A stretch of 64,000 nt of DNA from Cellulomonas timonensis. Its GTDB lineage: Bacteria; Actinomycetota; Actinomycetes; Actinomycetales; Cellulomonadaceae. The translations under genes were made by a program, and so were the position numbers. The notes under the pieces were generated by a model, which was not told where the DNA came from, made no database searches, and was given only the letters and a program-made list of their open reading frames with translations. The stretch spans positions 916,017 through 980,016 of the forward strand of contig NZ_FCOT01000012.1 in assembly GCF_900046455.1 (NCBI RefSeq). Direction: 5' to 3'. Of this stretch, positions 31,696 through 40,457 are shown piece by piece; the stretch's first letter is position 1, and every line of letters begins with the position of its first letter.

Positions 31696-32618
31696 CAGTA
31701 CGTCACCGCCTTCTTGCGGAAGTAACCGACCTGGATCATGGACAGCGCGAAGACCAGCAGCATCAGGACCCAGGAGATTGCGGCGCCGTATCCGAGGCGC
31801 AGCTCGCTAAAGCCAGAGCGATAGATGAGCATCACCAGGGTCTCGGTCTTGAAGTAGGGCCCGCCGTGCGTCATCACGAAGATCTGGTCGAACGCCTGGA
31901 GCGAGGCAGTGGCGGCCAGGATGCAGATGAGCATCGTCTGGTTGGACAGCAGAGGCCACGTCACATTGCGGAAGCGCTGGAACGTGTTGGCGCCGTCGAG
32001 GCGCGACGCCTCGTGAAGCTCCTCGGGAATGGACTGGAGGCCCGCTAGGTACATGACCATGTAGAACCCGACGTTCTTCCAGACTCCAACCACCATGACG
32101 GTGCCCATTGCGAGCTTCGGGTCGCTCAGGAACCCCTGCTCGGAGACTATGCCGATCTTGGAGAGCCAATGCGAGACGAGCCCGATGTTGGGGTCCATCA
32201 AGAATGAGAAAGCGATGCCGATGATCCCGAGCGAGACCACGAACGGCAGAAAGAGCGCCGTGCGGGTGAATCCACGGAACGCCATCGCGTTGTTGAGGTA
32301 GAGCGCCGCGGCGAGCGCCAGGGCGACAGTCACAGGTGTGACCACCGCCGTGTAGAGCGCCGTGTTGCCCAGGGCGTTCCACACGTTCGAGTCGCCGAGC
32401 AGTTCGGCGTAGTTGTCGAGCCCGACCCAGCGAGCCGCCTGGATCCGGTTGTAATCCGTGAACGAGAAGTACAGGGACTGGACCATGGGCCACACCATGA
32501 ATAGCGCCAAGGTGATCAGGCTCGGCGCCAGGAAGAACCAGGCGGTGCGCGAACGCCTGGCACTGACAGATCGTCGATGGTCAAGCCTGCGCAGGGTCGG
32601 CGCAGGGACGTAGCTCAT
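31695..32618 (-). CDS. Carbohydrate ABC transporter permease (MalF type)
   Basis: 307-aa inner-membrane permease, partner of the MalG-type gene. It has the first helix TAWFFLAPSLITLALFMVWPMVQSLYFSFTDYN and an EAA loop (IPEELHEASRLDGANTFQRFRNVTWPLL). ATG 32618 with CAGGAGAA upstream. Separated from the binding-protein gene by a hairpin at 32656-32688, which probably lets binding protein outnumber permease. Confidence 0.93.
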   Translation of the reverse strand: MSYVPAPTLRRLDHRRSVSARRSRTAWFFLAPSLITLALFMVWPMVQSLYFSFTDYNRIQAARWVGLDNYAELLGDSNVWNALGNTALYTAVVTPVTVALALAAALYLNNAMAFRGFTRTALFLPFVVSLGIIGIAFSFLMDPNIGLVSHWLSKIGIVSEQGFLSDPKLAMGTVMVVGVWKNVGFYMVMYLAGLQSIPEELHEASRLDGANTFQRFRNVTWPLLSNQTMLICILAATASLQAFDQIFVMTHGGPYFKTETLVMLIYRSGFSELRLGYGAAISWVLMLLVFALSMIQVGYFRKKAVTY

Positions 32619-32655
32619 GGGGTTCTCCTGTTCGTGCCCAGAGTGGGAGGGCGCC

Positions 32656-32688
32656 CCGGGCGGCAGTCGAGTTCGCCGCCGCCCGGGC
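32656..32688 (-). terminator. Intercistronic hairpin after the binding-protein gene
   Basis: Perfect 10-bp stem CCCGGGCGGC (32656-32665) with GCCGCCCGGG (32679-32688). It lies between the solute-binding protein stop and the first permease, where many sugar-uptake operons carry an RNA-stabilising or partially terminating hairpin. Confidence 0.55.
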
Positions 32689-32694
32689 GTGACG

Positions 32695-34014
32695 TCAGCC
32701 CTTGTCGATCGCGGCCTGGATGTCCTTCGACGCCTGTCCGAAGACTTCGGGGACAGTGCCGTCGCCGTTCAGCACGCGCTGGAGAGCCGGGTAGAAGATC
32801 GAGTCGGTGATGGTCCCCGCGTTGGGGACACCGGCGAGATAGACCTGCGAGTTGTCCAGCAGCTCGGCCGAGCCGAAGATCGACGAGTACTTGTTGGTCA
32901 GGTCGGCTGCCGGGATGTCAGTGCGCAACGCGGGGAAGCCGCTGCCGTTCGCCCACGTGGTCTGGCCCTCGACCGAGTTCCAGTACGCGAAGAACGTGTA
33001 CGCGGCGTCCTTCTCGGCGTCCGTCACGTTCGCGTTGAGCGTCAGAGAGACGACGTCGGCCAGGGTGTCCTGGCCGGTCGGCCCTGCGAAGGGACGCGCG
33101 AGTCCGAAGTCGATGCCTGCCTCTTCGAAGCCGGTCGTCATCCACGGGCCCACGATCTCCATCGCGGCCTTCTCCGTCTGGAAGAGCTTGTCGGCATCGG
33201 CGCCGGCCAGCCCGATCGGCGAGACCTTCTTGTCACGCAAGAGGGAAACCCAGTACTCGAGCGCCTCGATGGACTCCGGGCTATCGACGATCGACGTCGT
33301 GCCCTCGGCGTTCACGACACCGCCGCCGTTGTTCCACAGCAGAGGCTGGTACGTGGGGATGGTGGCCGAGTCCGCCATCGCGATCGCGTACTGCTCGGGC
33401 TTGCCGTCACCGTTCTCGTCGATCGTGAGCTTCTCGGCCATCGCCTCGAACTCGTCCCACGTGGCGGGGGGGACCTCCGGGTCCAGGCCCGCAGCGGCGA
33501 AGAGGTCCTTGTTCCAATAGAGCATCATCGTCGAGATGTTGAACGGGACGCCGTAGTTGGCGCCCTGGAACACGGATGCGCCGATCGCGGTGTCCGCGAT
33601 CGGCGAGGTGTCCATGTACGTGCTGCTCGCGTAGAAGTCGTCCGTCGTGGCGAGGGCGCCCTTGCCGGCGTACTGCGGCACGTTGGACGAGCTCATCGCG
33701 ATGATGTCCGGGCCATTCGGAGTAGAGACGGACGTGAGGACCTTCTGGTAGAGCACGTCCCACGGCATGGGCTCGGCCTCAACCTTGATCTCGTCCTGAG
33801 ACGCGTTGAACGCGTCGATGACCTGCTGCACCGCGGGACCGTCAGGCCCCGTCATGCCGTGCCAGAACGTGAGCGTCGTGGTGCCACCGGCTGTGGCCCC
33901 GTCCCCCTCGGACGAGCCCGACGTCCCCTGACCGGCGCACGCGCCCAGCGCCAGGACTACACCCACAGCGACAGCGGGGGCGCCGACGCGCCACCTTGCA
34001 CCTCTTGAGAACAC
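32695..34014 (-). CDS. Sugar-binding lipoprotein of the ABC importer
   Basis: 439-aa extracellular family 1 solute-binding protein. A lipoprotein signal is evident: positively charged start (SRGARWRV), hydrophobic core, and lipobox LGAC with Cys26, then a Ser/Gly-rich linker. The mature domain begins TTTLTFWHGMTGPDGPAVQQ, the classic binding-protein opening. I chose GTG 34014 because GGAGG lies 5 nt upstream; the in-frame ATG at 34107 would run into the LacI operator. First gene of the uptake operon. The ligand is probably a beta-linked oligosaccharide given the adjacent GH1 and GH2. Confidence 0.92.
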   Translation of the reverse strand: MFSRGARWRVGAPAVAVGVVLALGACAGQGTSGSSEGDGATAGGTTTLTFWHGMTGPDGPAVQQVIDAFNASQDEIKVEAEPMPWDVLYQKVLTSVSTPNGPDIIAMSSSNVPQYAGKGALATTDDFYASSTYMDTSPIADTAIGASVFQGANYGVPFNISTMMLYWNKDLFAAAGLDPEVPPATWDEFEAMAEKLTIDENGDGKPEQYAIAMADSATIPTYQPLLWNNGGGVVNAEGTTSIVDSPESIEALEYWVSLLRDKKVSPIGLAGADADKLFQTEKAAMEIVGPWMTTGFEEAGIDFGLARPFAGPTGQDTLADVVSLTLNANVTDAEKDAAYTFFAYWNSVEGQTTWANGSGFPALRTDIPAADLTNKYSSIFGSAELLDNSQVYLAGVPNAGTITDSIFYPALQRVLNGDGTVPEVFGQASKDIQAAIDKG

Positions 34015-34084
34015 AGTTGCCTCCTTGCGACTGTTGGGAATGTACTGTCGGGCCCACGCCCGCGCCGTCAGTGTGCACGAGCGT

Positions 34085-34098
34085 TTGCAACGATGCAA
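34085..34098. promoter_or_regulatory. LacI-type operator between the binding-protein gene and lacI-like gene
   Basis: TTGCAACGATGCAA, one mismatch from the perfect palindrome found upstream of the GH2 gene. It lies 71 bp before the binding-protein start and 39 bp before the regulator start, so it can control both divergent genes. AATGTA at 34039-34044 (TACATT on minus) is a candidate -10 for the transporter operon. Confidence 0.75.
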
Positions 34099-34136
34099 GG
34101 TCGCCACACTCAGTGGATGGGAAGGAGAGCGGACAC

Positions 34137-35144
34137 ATGGCGGTAACGCTGCGCCAAGTCGCCCAGATGTCGGGGGTGTCGGTCCGGACCGTGTCGAACG
34201 TCGTCAACGGCTTCCACCACGTCGCCCCCGAGACGCGAGAGCGGGTCCAGCTGGTGCTCGACGCCGTCGGTTACCGCCCCAACGCAGCGGCACGCTCGCT
34301 CCGCACCGGCCGCACCGGGCTTGTGGGCCTGGTGGTCCCCGCTCTGGACCAGCCCTACTTCGCCGAGCTCACCCGGGCGATCGTGGCGCACGCCACGGAG
34401 CAGGGCTTCACGGTGGTGGTCGACCAGACGGACGGCGACCCGGAGCGCGAACGCGACCTGCTGGCGGCCGGCCCACGAGGCGCCATGTTCGACGGCCTGA
34501 TCCTCAACCCCCTGGCCCTCAACCTCGCCGACCTCGAGGCGTCGCCCGAGCGGCGCCCCGTCGTGCTGCTCGGCGAGCGCACCCTGAGCACCCGCCACGA
34601 CCACGTGCACATCGATAACGTCGCCGCCGCGCGAGCGGCCACACAGCACCTGATCTCGCTCGGACGGCGCACGATCGCCGGGATCGGCTCGCAGGACTCG
34701 CCGTCGGGGCAGTCGGCGCGCCTGCGCGCCGAGGGCATGATGACGGCCCTCGCCGAGGCGGGCTTGCCCGCGCACCCCGCACTCCTGCGAACCGCCCCGC
34801 GATACGACCGCACCGTCGGCTATCAGCAGATGATGGCGCTGCTCGACGGCGCGATCACGCCGGACGCGGTGTTCTGCTTCAGCGACATGCTCGCCGTCGG
34901 CGCACTGCGCGCCTGTGCCGAACGGGGCGTGCGCGTCCCCCAGGACATCGCCCTGATCGGCTTCGACGACGTCGAGGAGACGCGCTTCACCACGCCCAGC
35001 CTGAGCACGATCCGCCCCGACAAGGACGCGATCGCGCGCAGTGCCGTCGAACGGATGGTCGCCCGCATGCAGGGGGACGATTCGCCCGGCATCGAGGTCG
35101 AGATCCCGTTCGAGCTCGTCGCGCGCGAGTCCACAGGGGCTTGA
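34137..35144 (+). CDS. LacI-family transcriptional regulator
   Basis: 335-aa repressor. The N-terminal helix-turn-helix is VTLRQVAQMSGVSVRTVSNVVNGFHHVAPETRERV with hinge NAAARSLRTGRTGLVGLVVP (about 50-69). The periplasmic-binding-like effector domain ends with GFDDVEETRFTTPSLSTIRPD. ATG 34137 has AAGGAGAG upstream. The TTGCAACG(A/T)TGCAA operators in front of the transporter operon and the GH2 gene suggest it represses both and itself until the sugar is present. Confidence 0.92.
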   Translation: MAVTLRQVAQMSGVSVRTVSNVVNGFHHVAPETRERVQLVLDAVGYRPNAAARSLRTGRTGLVGLVVPALDQPYFAELTRAIVAHATEQGFTVVVDQTDGDPERERDLLAAGPRGAMFDGLILNPLALNLADLEASPERRPVVLLGERTLSTRHDHVHIDNVAAARAATQHLISLGRRTIAGIGSQDSPSGQSARLRAEGMMTALAEAGLPAHPALLRTAPRYDRTVGYQQMMALLDGAITPDAVFCFSDMLAVGALRACAERGVRVPQDIALIGFDDVEETRFTTPSLSTIRPDKDAIARSAVERMVARMQGDDSPGIEVEIPFELVARESTGA

Positions 35145-35231
35145 CGCCTCCTCCCGGATCAGGGCGGGAATGTCCGCCCCTGACGGCTTCCGCACGCCCG
35201 GAAGGCGCGCCCCCTCCCCTCCACATTCGAC

Positions 35232-35245
35232 TTGCAACGTTGCAC
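35232..35245. promoter_or_regulatory. LacI-type operator 1 upstream of the GH2 gene
   Basis: TTGCAACGTTGCAC, 13 of 14 bases matching the palindrome TTGCAACGTTGCAA. Its centre is 26 bp from the perfect copy at 35258-35271, which is two and a half helical turns. Confidence 0.75.
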
Positions 35246-35257
35246 GACTAGCAAATG

Positions 35258-35271
35258 TTGCAACGTTGCAA
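35258..35271. promoter_or_regulatory. LacI-type operator 2 upstream of the GH2 gene
   Basis: TTGCAACGTTGCAA, a perfect 14-bp palindrome ending 46 bp before the GH2 start. It is the best of the three operators and defines the site for the adjacent LacI-like regulator. Confidence 0.82.
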
Positions 35272-35317
35272 TATCGTGACCGACTTGACCCGCAGCTCGA
35301 CACGGAGGACCTGTCCG

Positions 35318-37141
35318 GTGACACGCCTGAGCCCACTCGCCCACCCTGCCGACCGGGGTGCATACCCCCGTCCCCAGATCTACCGCGAGTCCTGGCTCTC
35401 GCTCGACGGCCCGTGGGAGTTCACCTTCGATGACGACCGGCGAGGCCACGTTGAGCACTGGGAGCAGGATCCGCGCCCCTTCGCGCGCACGATCGTCGTG
35501 CCGTTCCCCCCCGAATCGCCCGCATCCGGGATCGGCGACACCACCCCCCGGGCCACAGCCTGGTACCGCCGCACCCTGCCCTCCGCCGAGCTGCCGGCCC
35601 GCCGCAGGCCCGACGACCGCCACGTGCTGCACCTGGGCGCCGTCGACCACCTCGCAGACGTGTGGGTCGATGGCCAGCACGTGACGACCCACGTCGGGGG
35701 CCAGACCCCAGTCGTCGTGGACGTGACCGATGCGCTCGACCCCCACGCGACTGAACACGTCATCGTGGTGCGCGCCGAGGACGATCCCGAGAACGTCGAG
35801 CAGCCGCGCGGCAAGCAGGACTGGCTGCCGGAGCCGCACGTGATCTGGTATCACCGCACCACGGGCATCTGGCAGAGCGTGTGGATCGAGACCGTCCCGC
35901 GCGATCATGTCGAGCACCTCACCTGGCGCAGCGACGTGCCCGGCGCGCGCATCGAGGTCGCAGTGCGCCTCGGGGCGCGTCCCACCACCGCGCGGACATG
36001 CCGCGTCCAGATCGAGCACGCCGGCAAGACCCTGGCCACAGCGGAGGTCGACGTGCACAACGACCTCGCAGAGGTCACGCTGTCACTGCCACGCCAGCGC
36101 AACGGGCAGGCATACGAGACGCTGCTGTGGTCGCCCGACGCCCCCGTGCTGCTCGACGCCCGCGTCGCATTGCTCGACGAGGCCGGCGACGAGATCGACC
36201 AGGTGCTGTCCTACGTCGGGATGCGCTCAGTGCAGGTCGACCGCGGGCAACTCCTGCTCAACGACCGCCCGTTCTACACGCGCGCGGTCCTCGCCCAGGG
36301 CTACTGGCCCGAGTCGCACCTCGCCGCCCCGAGCCCCGACGCGTTGCGCGCCGAGGTTGCGCTGATCAAGGAACTGGGATTCAACACGGTGCGCGTGCAC
36401 CAGAAGGTCGAAGACCCCCGCTTCCTGTACTGGTGCGACACGCTGGGCGTCGCGGTGTGGGCCGAGACAGCCGCCGCGCTGCAGTTCAGCGACGTGGCCG
36501 TGCAGCACCTCACGCGCGAGTGGCTCGACATCGTGCGCCGTGACATCTCGCATCCTTCGGTGCTCGCCTGGGTCCCGTTCAACGAGTCCTGGGGCATCCA
36601 GCACGTCGCCCACGACACTGCGCAACAGCAGTACTCCCGCGCGCTGACAAGCCTCACGCGTGCGCTCGACCCCACCCGTCCGGTGATCTCCAATGACGGC
36701 TGGGAGCACACCGACTCCGACCTGTGCACTGTGCACGACTACGAGGCCGACCCTGTGGTGATCGCCGCCCGATACGGCTCACCCGAGACCGTCGAGGGGT
36801 GGATGCGCGGGATCGGTCCCGCTGGGCGCCGCATGTGGCTGGGCCCGCACCCGCCGGCGGTCGGTGAGATGCCCATCCTGCTCTCGGAGTTCGGCGGCGT
36901 CTCCTTCGACACTGCCCAGCTCGACGACGCTTGGGGCTACTCCACCGCTCAGGACGCTCCCGGCTTCGAGGCAGCTGTGGGTGGGCTCCTCGAGGCAGTG
37001 CACCGTTCGCCTGTGCTGCAAGGCTTCTGCTACACCCAGCTCACCGACACGCGGCAGGAGACCAACGGGATCTGCGACGACACCCGCCGGCCGAAGCTGC
37101 CCATCGACGTGGTGCGCGCCATGGTCATCGGCACGCATTGA
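35318..37141 (+). CDS. Family 2 glycoside hydrolase (beta-galactosidase/glucuronidase-like)
   Basis: 607-aa cytosolic retaining beta-glycosidase with the GH2 layout: sugar-binding jelly roll (about 20-190), immunoglobulin-like domain (about 195-300), TIM barrel (about 305-600). The acid/base is in WVPFNESWGI (Glu423) and the nucleophile in LLSEFGGVSF (Glu524). The moderately short length suggests a specificity different from LacZ. I chose GTG 35318 because GGAGGA lies 8-13 nt upstream; GTG 35276 is closer to the operators and lacks an SD. No signal peptide. Paired operators upstream place it in the LacI regulon. Confidence 0.9.
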   Translation: MTRLSPLAHPADRGAYPRPQIYRESWLSLDGPWEFTFDDDRRGHVEHWEQDPRPFARTIVVPFPPESPASGIGDTTPRATAWYRRTLPSAELPARRRPDDRHVLHLGAVDHLADVWVDGQHVTTHVGGQTPVVVDVTDALDPHATEHVIVVRAEDDPENVEQPRGKQDWLPEPHVIWYHRTTGIWQSVWIETVPRDHVEHLTWRSDVPGARIEVAVRLGARPTTARTCRVQIEHAGKTLATAEVDVHNDLAEVTLSLPRQRNGQAYETLLWSPDAPVLLDARVALLDEAGDEIDQVLSYVGMRSVQVDRGQLLLNDRPFYTRAVLAQGYWPESHLAAPSPDALRAEVALIKELGFNTVRVHQKVEDPRFLYWCDTLGVAVWAETAAALQFSDVAVQHLTREWLDIVRRDISHPSVLAWVPFNESWGIQHVAHDTAQQQYSRALTSLTRALDPTRPVISNDGWEHTDSDLCTVHDYEADPVVIAARYGSPETVEGWMRGIGPAGRRMWLGPHPPAVGEMPILLSEFGGVSFDTAQLDDAWGYSTAQDAPGFEAAVGGLLEAVHRSPVLQGFCYTQLTDTRQETNGICDDTRRPKLPIDVVRAMVIGTH

Positions 37142-37145
37142 CCCG

Positions 37146-37176
37146 CGGCAAGGCCTGGAATCACCAGGCCTTGCCG
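37146..37176. terminator. Bidirectional hairpin between the GH2 gene and the GNAT gene
   Basis: Perfect 13-bp stem (37146-37158 with 37164-37176) with a 5-nt loop that contains part of the GNAT gene stop codon. It separates two convergent units. Confidence 0.72.
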
Positions 37177-38210
37177 AAGTACAGCGAGTAGAGGTCGTCG
37201 CCGTAGGCGCCGAAGGGCGGGATCGGCCGGTAGCCGAGCGAGGTGTACAAGCCGACGGCCTCGGGCTGCCGGGTGCCGGTCTGCAGCACCAGGCTCGTCA
37301 GCCCGTGGCGTCGGGCGTCGTCCTCGAGCGCGGCGAGCAGCGCGCGGGCCACCCCGGCGCCGCGCGTGGACTCGTCGACGAACACCTTCTTCACCTCGCC
37401 CGACCCTGCCGGGTAGCCCTCCCGGGCGGCGCGCAGCGTGGCGCATCCGACAGGCCTGCCCTCGAGGCGCGCGACGATCGTCGCGAGGATGCCGACGCCC
37501 TGGCGCTGGTCGTCGAGGTCGACCCCGCCCTCGAGCTCGATCGCGTCGAAGATCTCGGGGTAGCGCCGCAGGCTGTCGGCCCACATGTCCTTGCGCAGGT
37601 CGCGCGCCACCGCGTCATCCCAGGCGACACGCTCCACGGACACCGTGCCCGGCGGCCGCTCCGACCTCTCCCGGGCGGGGGCGCGCAGGTTCTTCATGAA
37701 GCACCGGGAGTCGAGCACGCCGGCGTACTCGCCGAAGTTCTCCATCGACACGTACCCGGCGCGCAGGTACAGGCCGATCGCCTCGGGCTGCAGCACCCCG
37801 GTCTCCAGGATCAGGCGGCGCCAGCCCTGCTCACGGGCCAGCCGCTCGAGCTCCTCCAGGACGAGACTCGAATAGCCCCGGCCGCGGTGCTCGGGCGGCA
37901 CGAACATCCGCTTGACCTCGCCGACGCCCCTGCCGTGCTCGACCGAGACGTCGCGGATCGCGCCGCACGCGACGGGCTGGCCGTCAACGCGCACGAGGAC
38001 CATCGCGGTGATGCCGTCGCCCGTCATCGCGTGGCCGGCGTCATCGTCCCCGTAGCGGTCGCGCAGCTCGGCCTGCTGGGCGGTGCGCAGCGCGGTCGCG
38101 GCCGGGTGGTCCCACGACACGAGCTCCACCGTGGCGGGGCCGAGCGACGCGGCGCCCGGCTCAGCCAGCGTGGCGGCGGAAGGGCTGTCGGTGCGGTCGT
38201 CCGTCGCCAT
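37161..38210 (-). CDS. Tandem double-GNAT acetyltransferase
   Basis: 349-aa protein with two GNAT domains. The first covers about 25-175, with the acetyl-CoA loop VGEVKRMFVPPEHRGRGYSSLVLEELE; the second covers about 190-349, with GEVKKVFVDESTRGAGVARALLAALE. Both end in the related GLY..(A/S)GY and phenylalanine motifs, so the protein arose by internal duplication. Acceptor unknown. Its ATG overlaps the purQ stop by one base (TGATG), so it is co-translated with purS-purQ, though no purine role is evident. Confidence 0.88.
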   Translation of the reverse strand: MATDDRTDSPSAATLAEPGAASLGPATVELVSWDHPAATALRTAQQAELRDRYGDDDAGHAMTGDGITAMVLVRVDGQPVACGAIRDVSVEHGRGVGEVKRMFVPPEHRGRGYSSLVLEELERLAREQGWRRLILETGVLQPEAIGLYLRAGYVSMENFGEYAGVLDSRCFMKNLRAPARERSERPPGTVSVERVAWDDAVARDLRKDMWADSLRRYPEIFDAIELEGGVDLDDQRQGVGILATIVARLEGRPVGCATLRAAREGYPAGSGEVKKVFVDESTRGAGVARALLAALEDDARRHGLTSLVLQTGTRQPEAVGLYTSLGYRPIPPFGAYGDDLYSLYFGKAW

Positions 38211-38905
38211 CAGCCGACGAGCGAGTGCAGCACCGACGTGAAGAACCGCAGCCCGTCCGTGCCCGAGCGGGGGCCGTTCGCGCCATCCGGGCCGAACCCC
38301 GCCTCGACGGCGTGCTCGGGGTGCGGCATGAGGCCCACCACGTTGCCCGCCGCGTTGGAGATGCCCGCGATGCCGCGACGCGAGCCGTTCGGGTTCCAGC
38401 CGTCGTAGCGGAACACCACGCGGCCCTCGCCCTCGAGCTCGTCGAGCGTCGACTCGTCGGCGACGTACTGGCCGTCCTGGTTCTTCAGCGGGATGGTGAT
38501 GCGCTCCCCCGCCGTGTACTCGCGCGTCCACGCCGTGTCGGCGTTCTCCACGCTGAGCGTCTGCTCGCGGCAGATGAAGTGCAGGTGGTCGTTCTTGATC
38601 ATCGACCCGGGCAGCAGGTGCGCCTCGGTGAGGATCTGGAAGCCGTTGCAGATGCCCAGCACGGGCAGGCCGCGGTTCGCGCCGTCCACGATCGAGTCCA
38701 TCACCGGCGCGAACCGGCTGATGGCGCCCGCACGCAGGTAGTCGCCGTAGGAGAAGCCGCCGGGCAGCACCACCGCGTCGACGCCCTGCAGGTCACGCTC
38801 GGCATGCCACAGCGCGACGGGCTCGGCGCCCGCGAGCCGGACCGCACGCGCGGCGTCCCGGTCGTCGAGCGTCCCGGGGAACGTGACGACCCCGATGCGC
38901 GCCAT
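38210..38905 (-). CDS. purQ: Phosphoribosylformylglycinamidine synthase, glutaminase subunit PurQ
   Basis: 231-aa class I glutamine amidotransferase supplying ammonia to the FGAM synthase step of purine synthesis. The nucleophile is in LGICNGFQ (Cys86) and the triad His in PHPEHAVE near the C-terminus. It forms a complex with PurS and the small-type PurL, which is not in the window. ATG 38905 overlaps the purS stop (TGATG), and its own stop overlaps the GNAT start. Confidence 0.96.
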   Translation of the reverse strand: MARIGVVTFPGTLDDRDAARAVRLAGAEPVALWHAERDLQGVDAVVLPGGFSYGDYLRAGAISRFAPVMDSIVDGANRGLPVLGICNGFQILTEAHLLPGSMIKNDHLHFICREQTLSVENADTAWTREYTAGERITIPLKNQDGQYVADESTLDELEGEGRVVFRYDGWNPNGSRRGIAGISNAAGNVVGLMPHPEHAVEAGFGPDGANGPRSGTDGLRFFTSVLHSLVG

Positions 38906-39192
38906 CAGGCGAGGCCCTCGCTGGCGATGGTCCCGGCGGCGTCGGCCTCGCTGTCCGCGACGCGCACGACGTCCTCGATGACCGGGTTCGACAGCACGGT
39001 GGCGGCGGCCTCCGCAGCGGCGGCCAGGACCTCCGGGGTCACCGGCCCGTCGACCTCGAGCTCGAACCGCTTGCCCTGGCGGACAGAGGTGAACTGGCCG
39101 AATCCCAGGCGCGGCAGCGCGCCGGCGACGGCCTTGCCCTGCGGGTCGAGGATCTCGGGCTTCGGCATCACATCGACGACGACTCGTCCCAC
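38905..39192 (-). CDS. purS: Phosphoribosylformylglycinamidine synthase subunit PurS
   Basis: 95-aa PurS, the small structural subunit that joins PurQ and PurL. It shows the family sequence [19 protein letters not shown] and the repeated hydrophobic pattern of this alpha/beta protein. I chose GTG 39192 because it gives the canonical PurS start and has CAGGAG upstream; the in-frame ATG at 39315 would add 41 unrelated residues. Coupled to purQ. Confidence 0.95.
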   Translation of the reverse strand: MGRVVVDVMPKPEILDPQGKAVAGALPRLGFGQFTSVRQGKRFELEVDGPVTPEVLAAAAEAAATVLSNPVIEDVVRVADSEADAAGTIASEGLA

Positions 39193-39378
39193 GGTGGTGG
39201 CTCCTGTTTTCGCGGCGGAGGGGGCGGTCCCAGGGTACCGAGTCATCCCACGAGGTCGGCCCAGTGTCCGGGGCTCGGGCAGCAGCGGCCCGGTCCGCCG
39301 CATCGGTCTGGTCACGACTGCGTCTCGGTCCGGCGTGAGCGCGTGCCCCCGTCCGTGCGACCGCGCATCATCAGGGAG

Positions 39379-39927
39379 ATGAGGCGCATGCCGTGGTCCG
39401 ACCCGCGCGCCCGTGCCATGCCAGCCGCTCTCGTCATCCCGCTCGCGCTGGCGGGCTGCGCCGGCCTGTGGGCCCCGAGCAGCGCCCGACCCGACTCCGC
39501 GGCGCCCACGCCCACGTTCACCGCCGCGTGCCCGGTGGTCGAGGACCAGCCGATGCCGACGGACTGCGCCCTCTACGACGGCGAGTTCTCGATGCGGCAG
39601 AACGACGCCTACCGGCAGCGCCGGGACCTCACCGACGCCGAGCAGGACGACCTCGAGCCACGCCGGAAGGCCGCCCAGGAGGCGCTCGCGGATGTGCCCG
39701 CCGCCGATCTCAGCACCGTCACGGTGACCCGCTCACTCGAGGACGCAGGGTTCGACGAGCGGCAGATCACCGCGCATGAGAGCAACATCGACGACCTCAC
39801 CGTCGTCAACGTGATCATCTCCGTGCCCGGCGGCTGCCTCGTGGGATCGGCCACGGAGGGCGGCGCCGAGGTGGACACCGCCGGCCAGATCGCCGACGGC
39901 GGCTGCGTCACGGCTCCTGGGCACTGA
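39379..39927 (+). CDS. Secreted lipoprotein, DUF6993-like
   Basis: 182-aa protein with a lipoprotein signal (RRMPWSDPRARAMPAALVIPLALAGC, lipobox LAGC, Cys27) followed by a Pro/Ser/Ala linker. A compact domain contains two Cys (GGCLVG and GGCVTA) and the segment VTVTRSLEDAGFDERQITAHES, resembling the DUF6993 family of actinobacterial lipoproteins. Function unknown. ATG 39379 or ATG 39388 could be used; GGGAG is better placed for 39388. Divergent from purS. Confidence 0.75.
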   Translation: MRRMPWSDPRARAMPAALVIPLALAGCAGLWAPSSARPDSAAPTPTFTAACPVVEDQPMPTDCALYDGEFSMRQNDAYRQRRDLTDAEQDDLEPRRKAAQEALADVPAADLSTVTVTRSLEDAGFDERQITAHESNIDDLTVVNVIISVPGGCLVGSATEGGAEVDTAGQIADGGCVTAPGH

Positions 39928-39955
39928 GCCGACATCGAGCCAGCTCTGAACCGGC

Positions 39956-39981
39956 CCCCGCGCCGGCGAATCGGCGCGGGG
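39956..39981. terminator. Bidirectional hairpin between the lipoprotein and Nudix genes
   Basis: Perfect 10-bp stem CCCCGCGCCG (39956-39965) with CGGCGCGGGG (39972-39981) and a 6-nt loop, in the gap between two convergent genes. Confidence 0.7.
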
Positions 39982-39982
39982 C

Positions 39983-40432
39983 TCAGTCGCGCTCGGCCAG
40001 GGCGGGGACCACGCGCTCGCGCAGCAGCGGCGCCAGCGGGCTGCCGTCGACAGCCGCGCCGTCGACGATCCGCACCCAGCGGAGCTCGGCGATCTCGGCG
40101 GCGGCGGCCGGCTCGCCGCGCAGCGGGGCGACGTAGACGGTGCCGACCAGGTCGGTGTCGGGCTCGTTGGCGGCATCGGTGCGCCACGTGCCCAGCAGTG
40201 TGAGGTCCGCAGGCTCGAGGCGGATGCCGATCTCCTCGTGGATCTCGCGGCGGGCGGCCCGATCGGGCGCCTCGCCGGGCTCGAGCTTGCCGCCGGGCAG
40301 CATGAAATGCGAGGGGCCGCGCTTGCGGGCGGGGAGGGTGCGGCCGTCGGCGGCCTGGAAGCAGACGGCGGCGACGATGAGGGTCGGGTGGTCCAGCAGG
40401 CTCGGGTCGTTCAGGTTGCGCGTCTCGGTCAC
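39983..40432 (-). CDS. Nudix hydrolase
   Basis: 149-aa Nudix enzyme cleaving a nucleoside diphosphate linked to another group. The full Nudix box is visible (GGKLEPGEAPDRAARREIHEEIGI, matching Gx5Ex7REUxEExGU, about 57-80). The sequence before it (LIVAAVCFQAADGRTLPARKRGPSHFMLPGG) is like the ADP-ribose/8-oxo-dGTP group. I took GTG 40432 (M-TETRNLND) because it gives the compact family length. Substrate not predictable. Confidence 0.9.
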   Translation of the reverse strand: MTETRNLNDPSLLDHPTLIVAAVCFQAADGRTLPARKRGPSHFMLPGGKLEPGEAPDRAARREIHEEIGIRLEPADLTLLGTWRTDAANEPDTDLVGTVYVAPLRGEPAAAAEIAELRWVRIVDGAAVDGSPLAPLLRERVVPALAERD

Positions 40433-40457
40433 GTCGGACGACGCTACCTCGGCTGCC

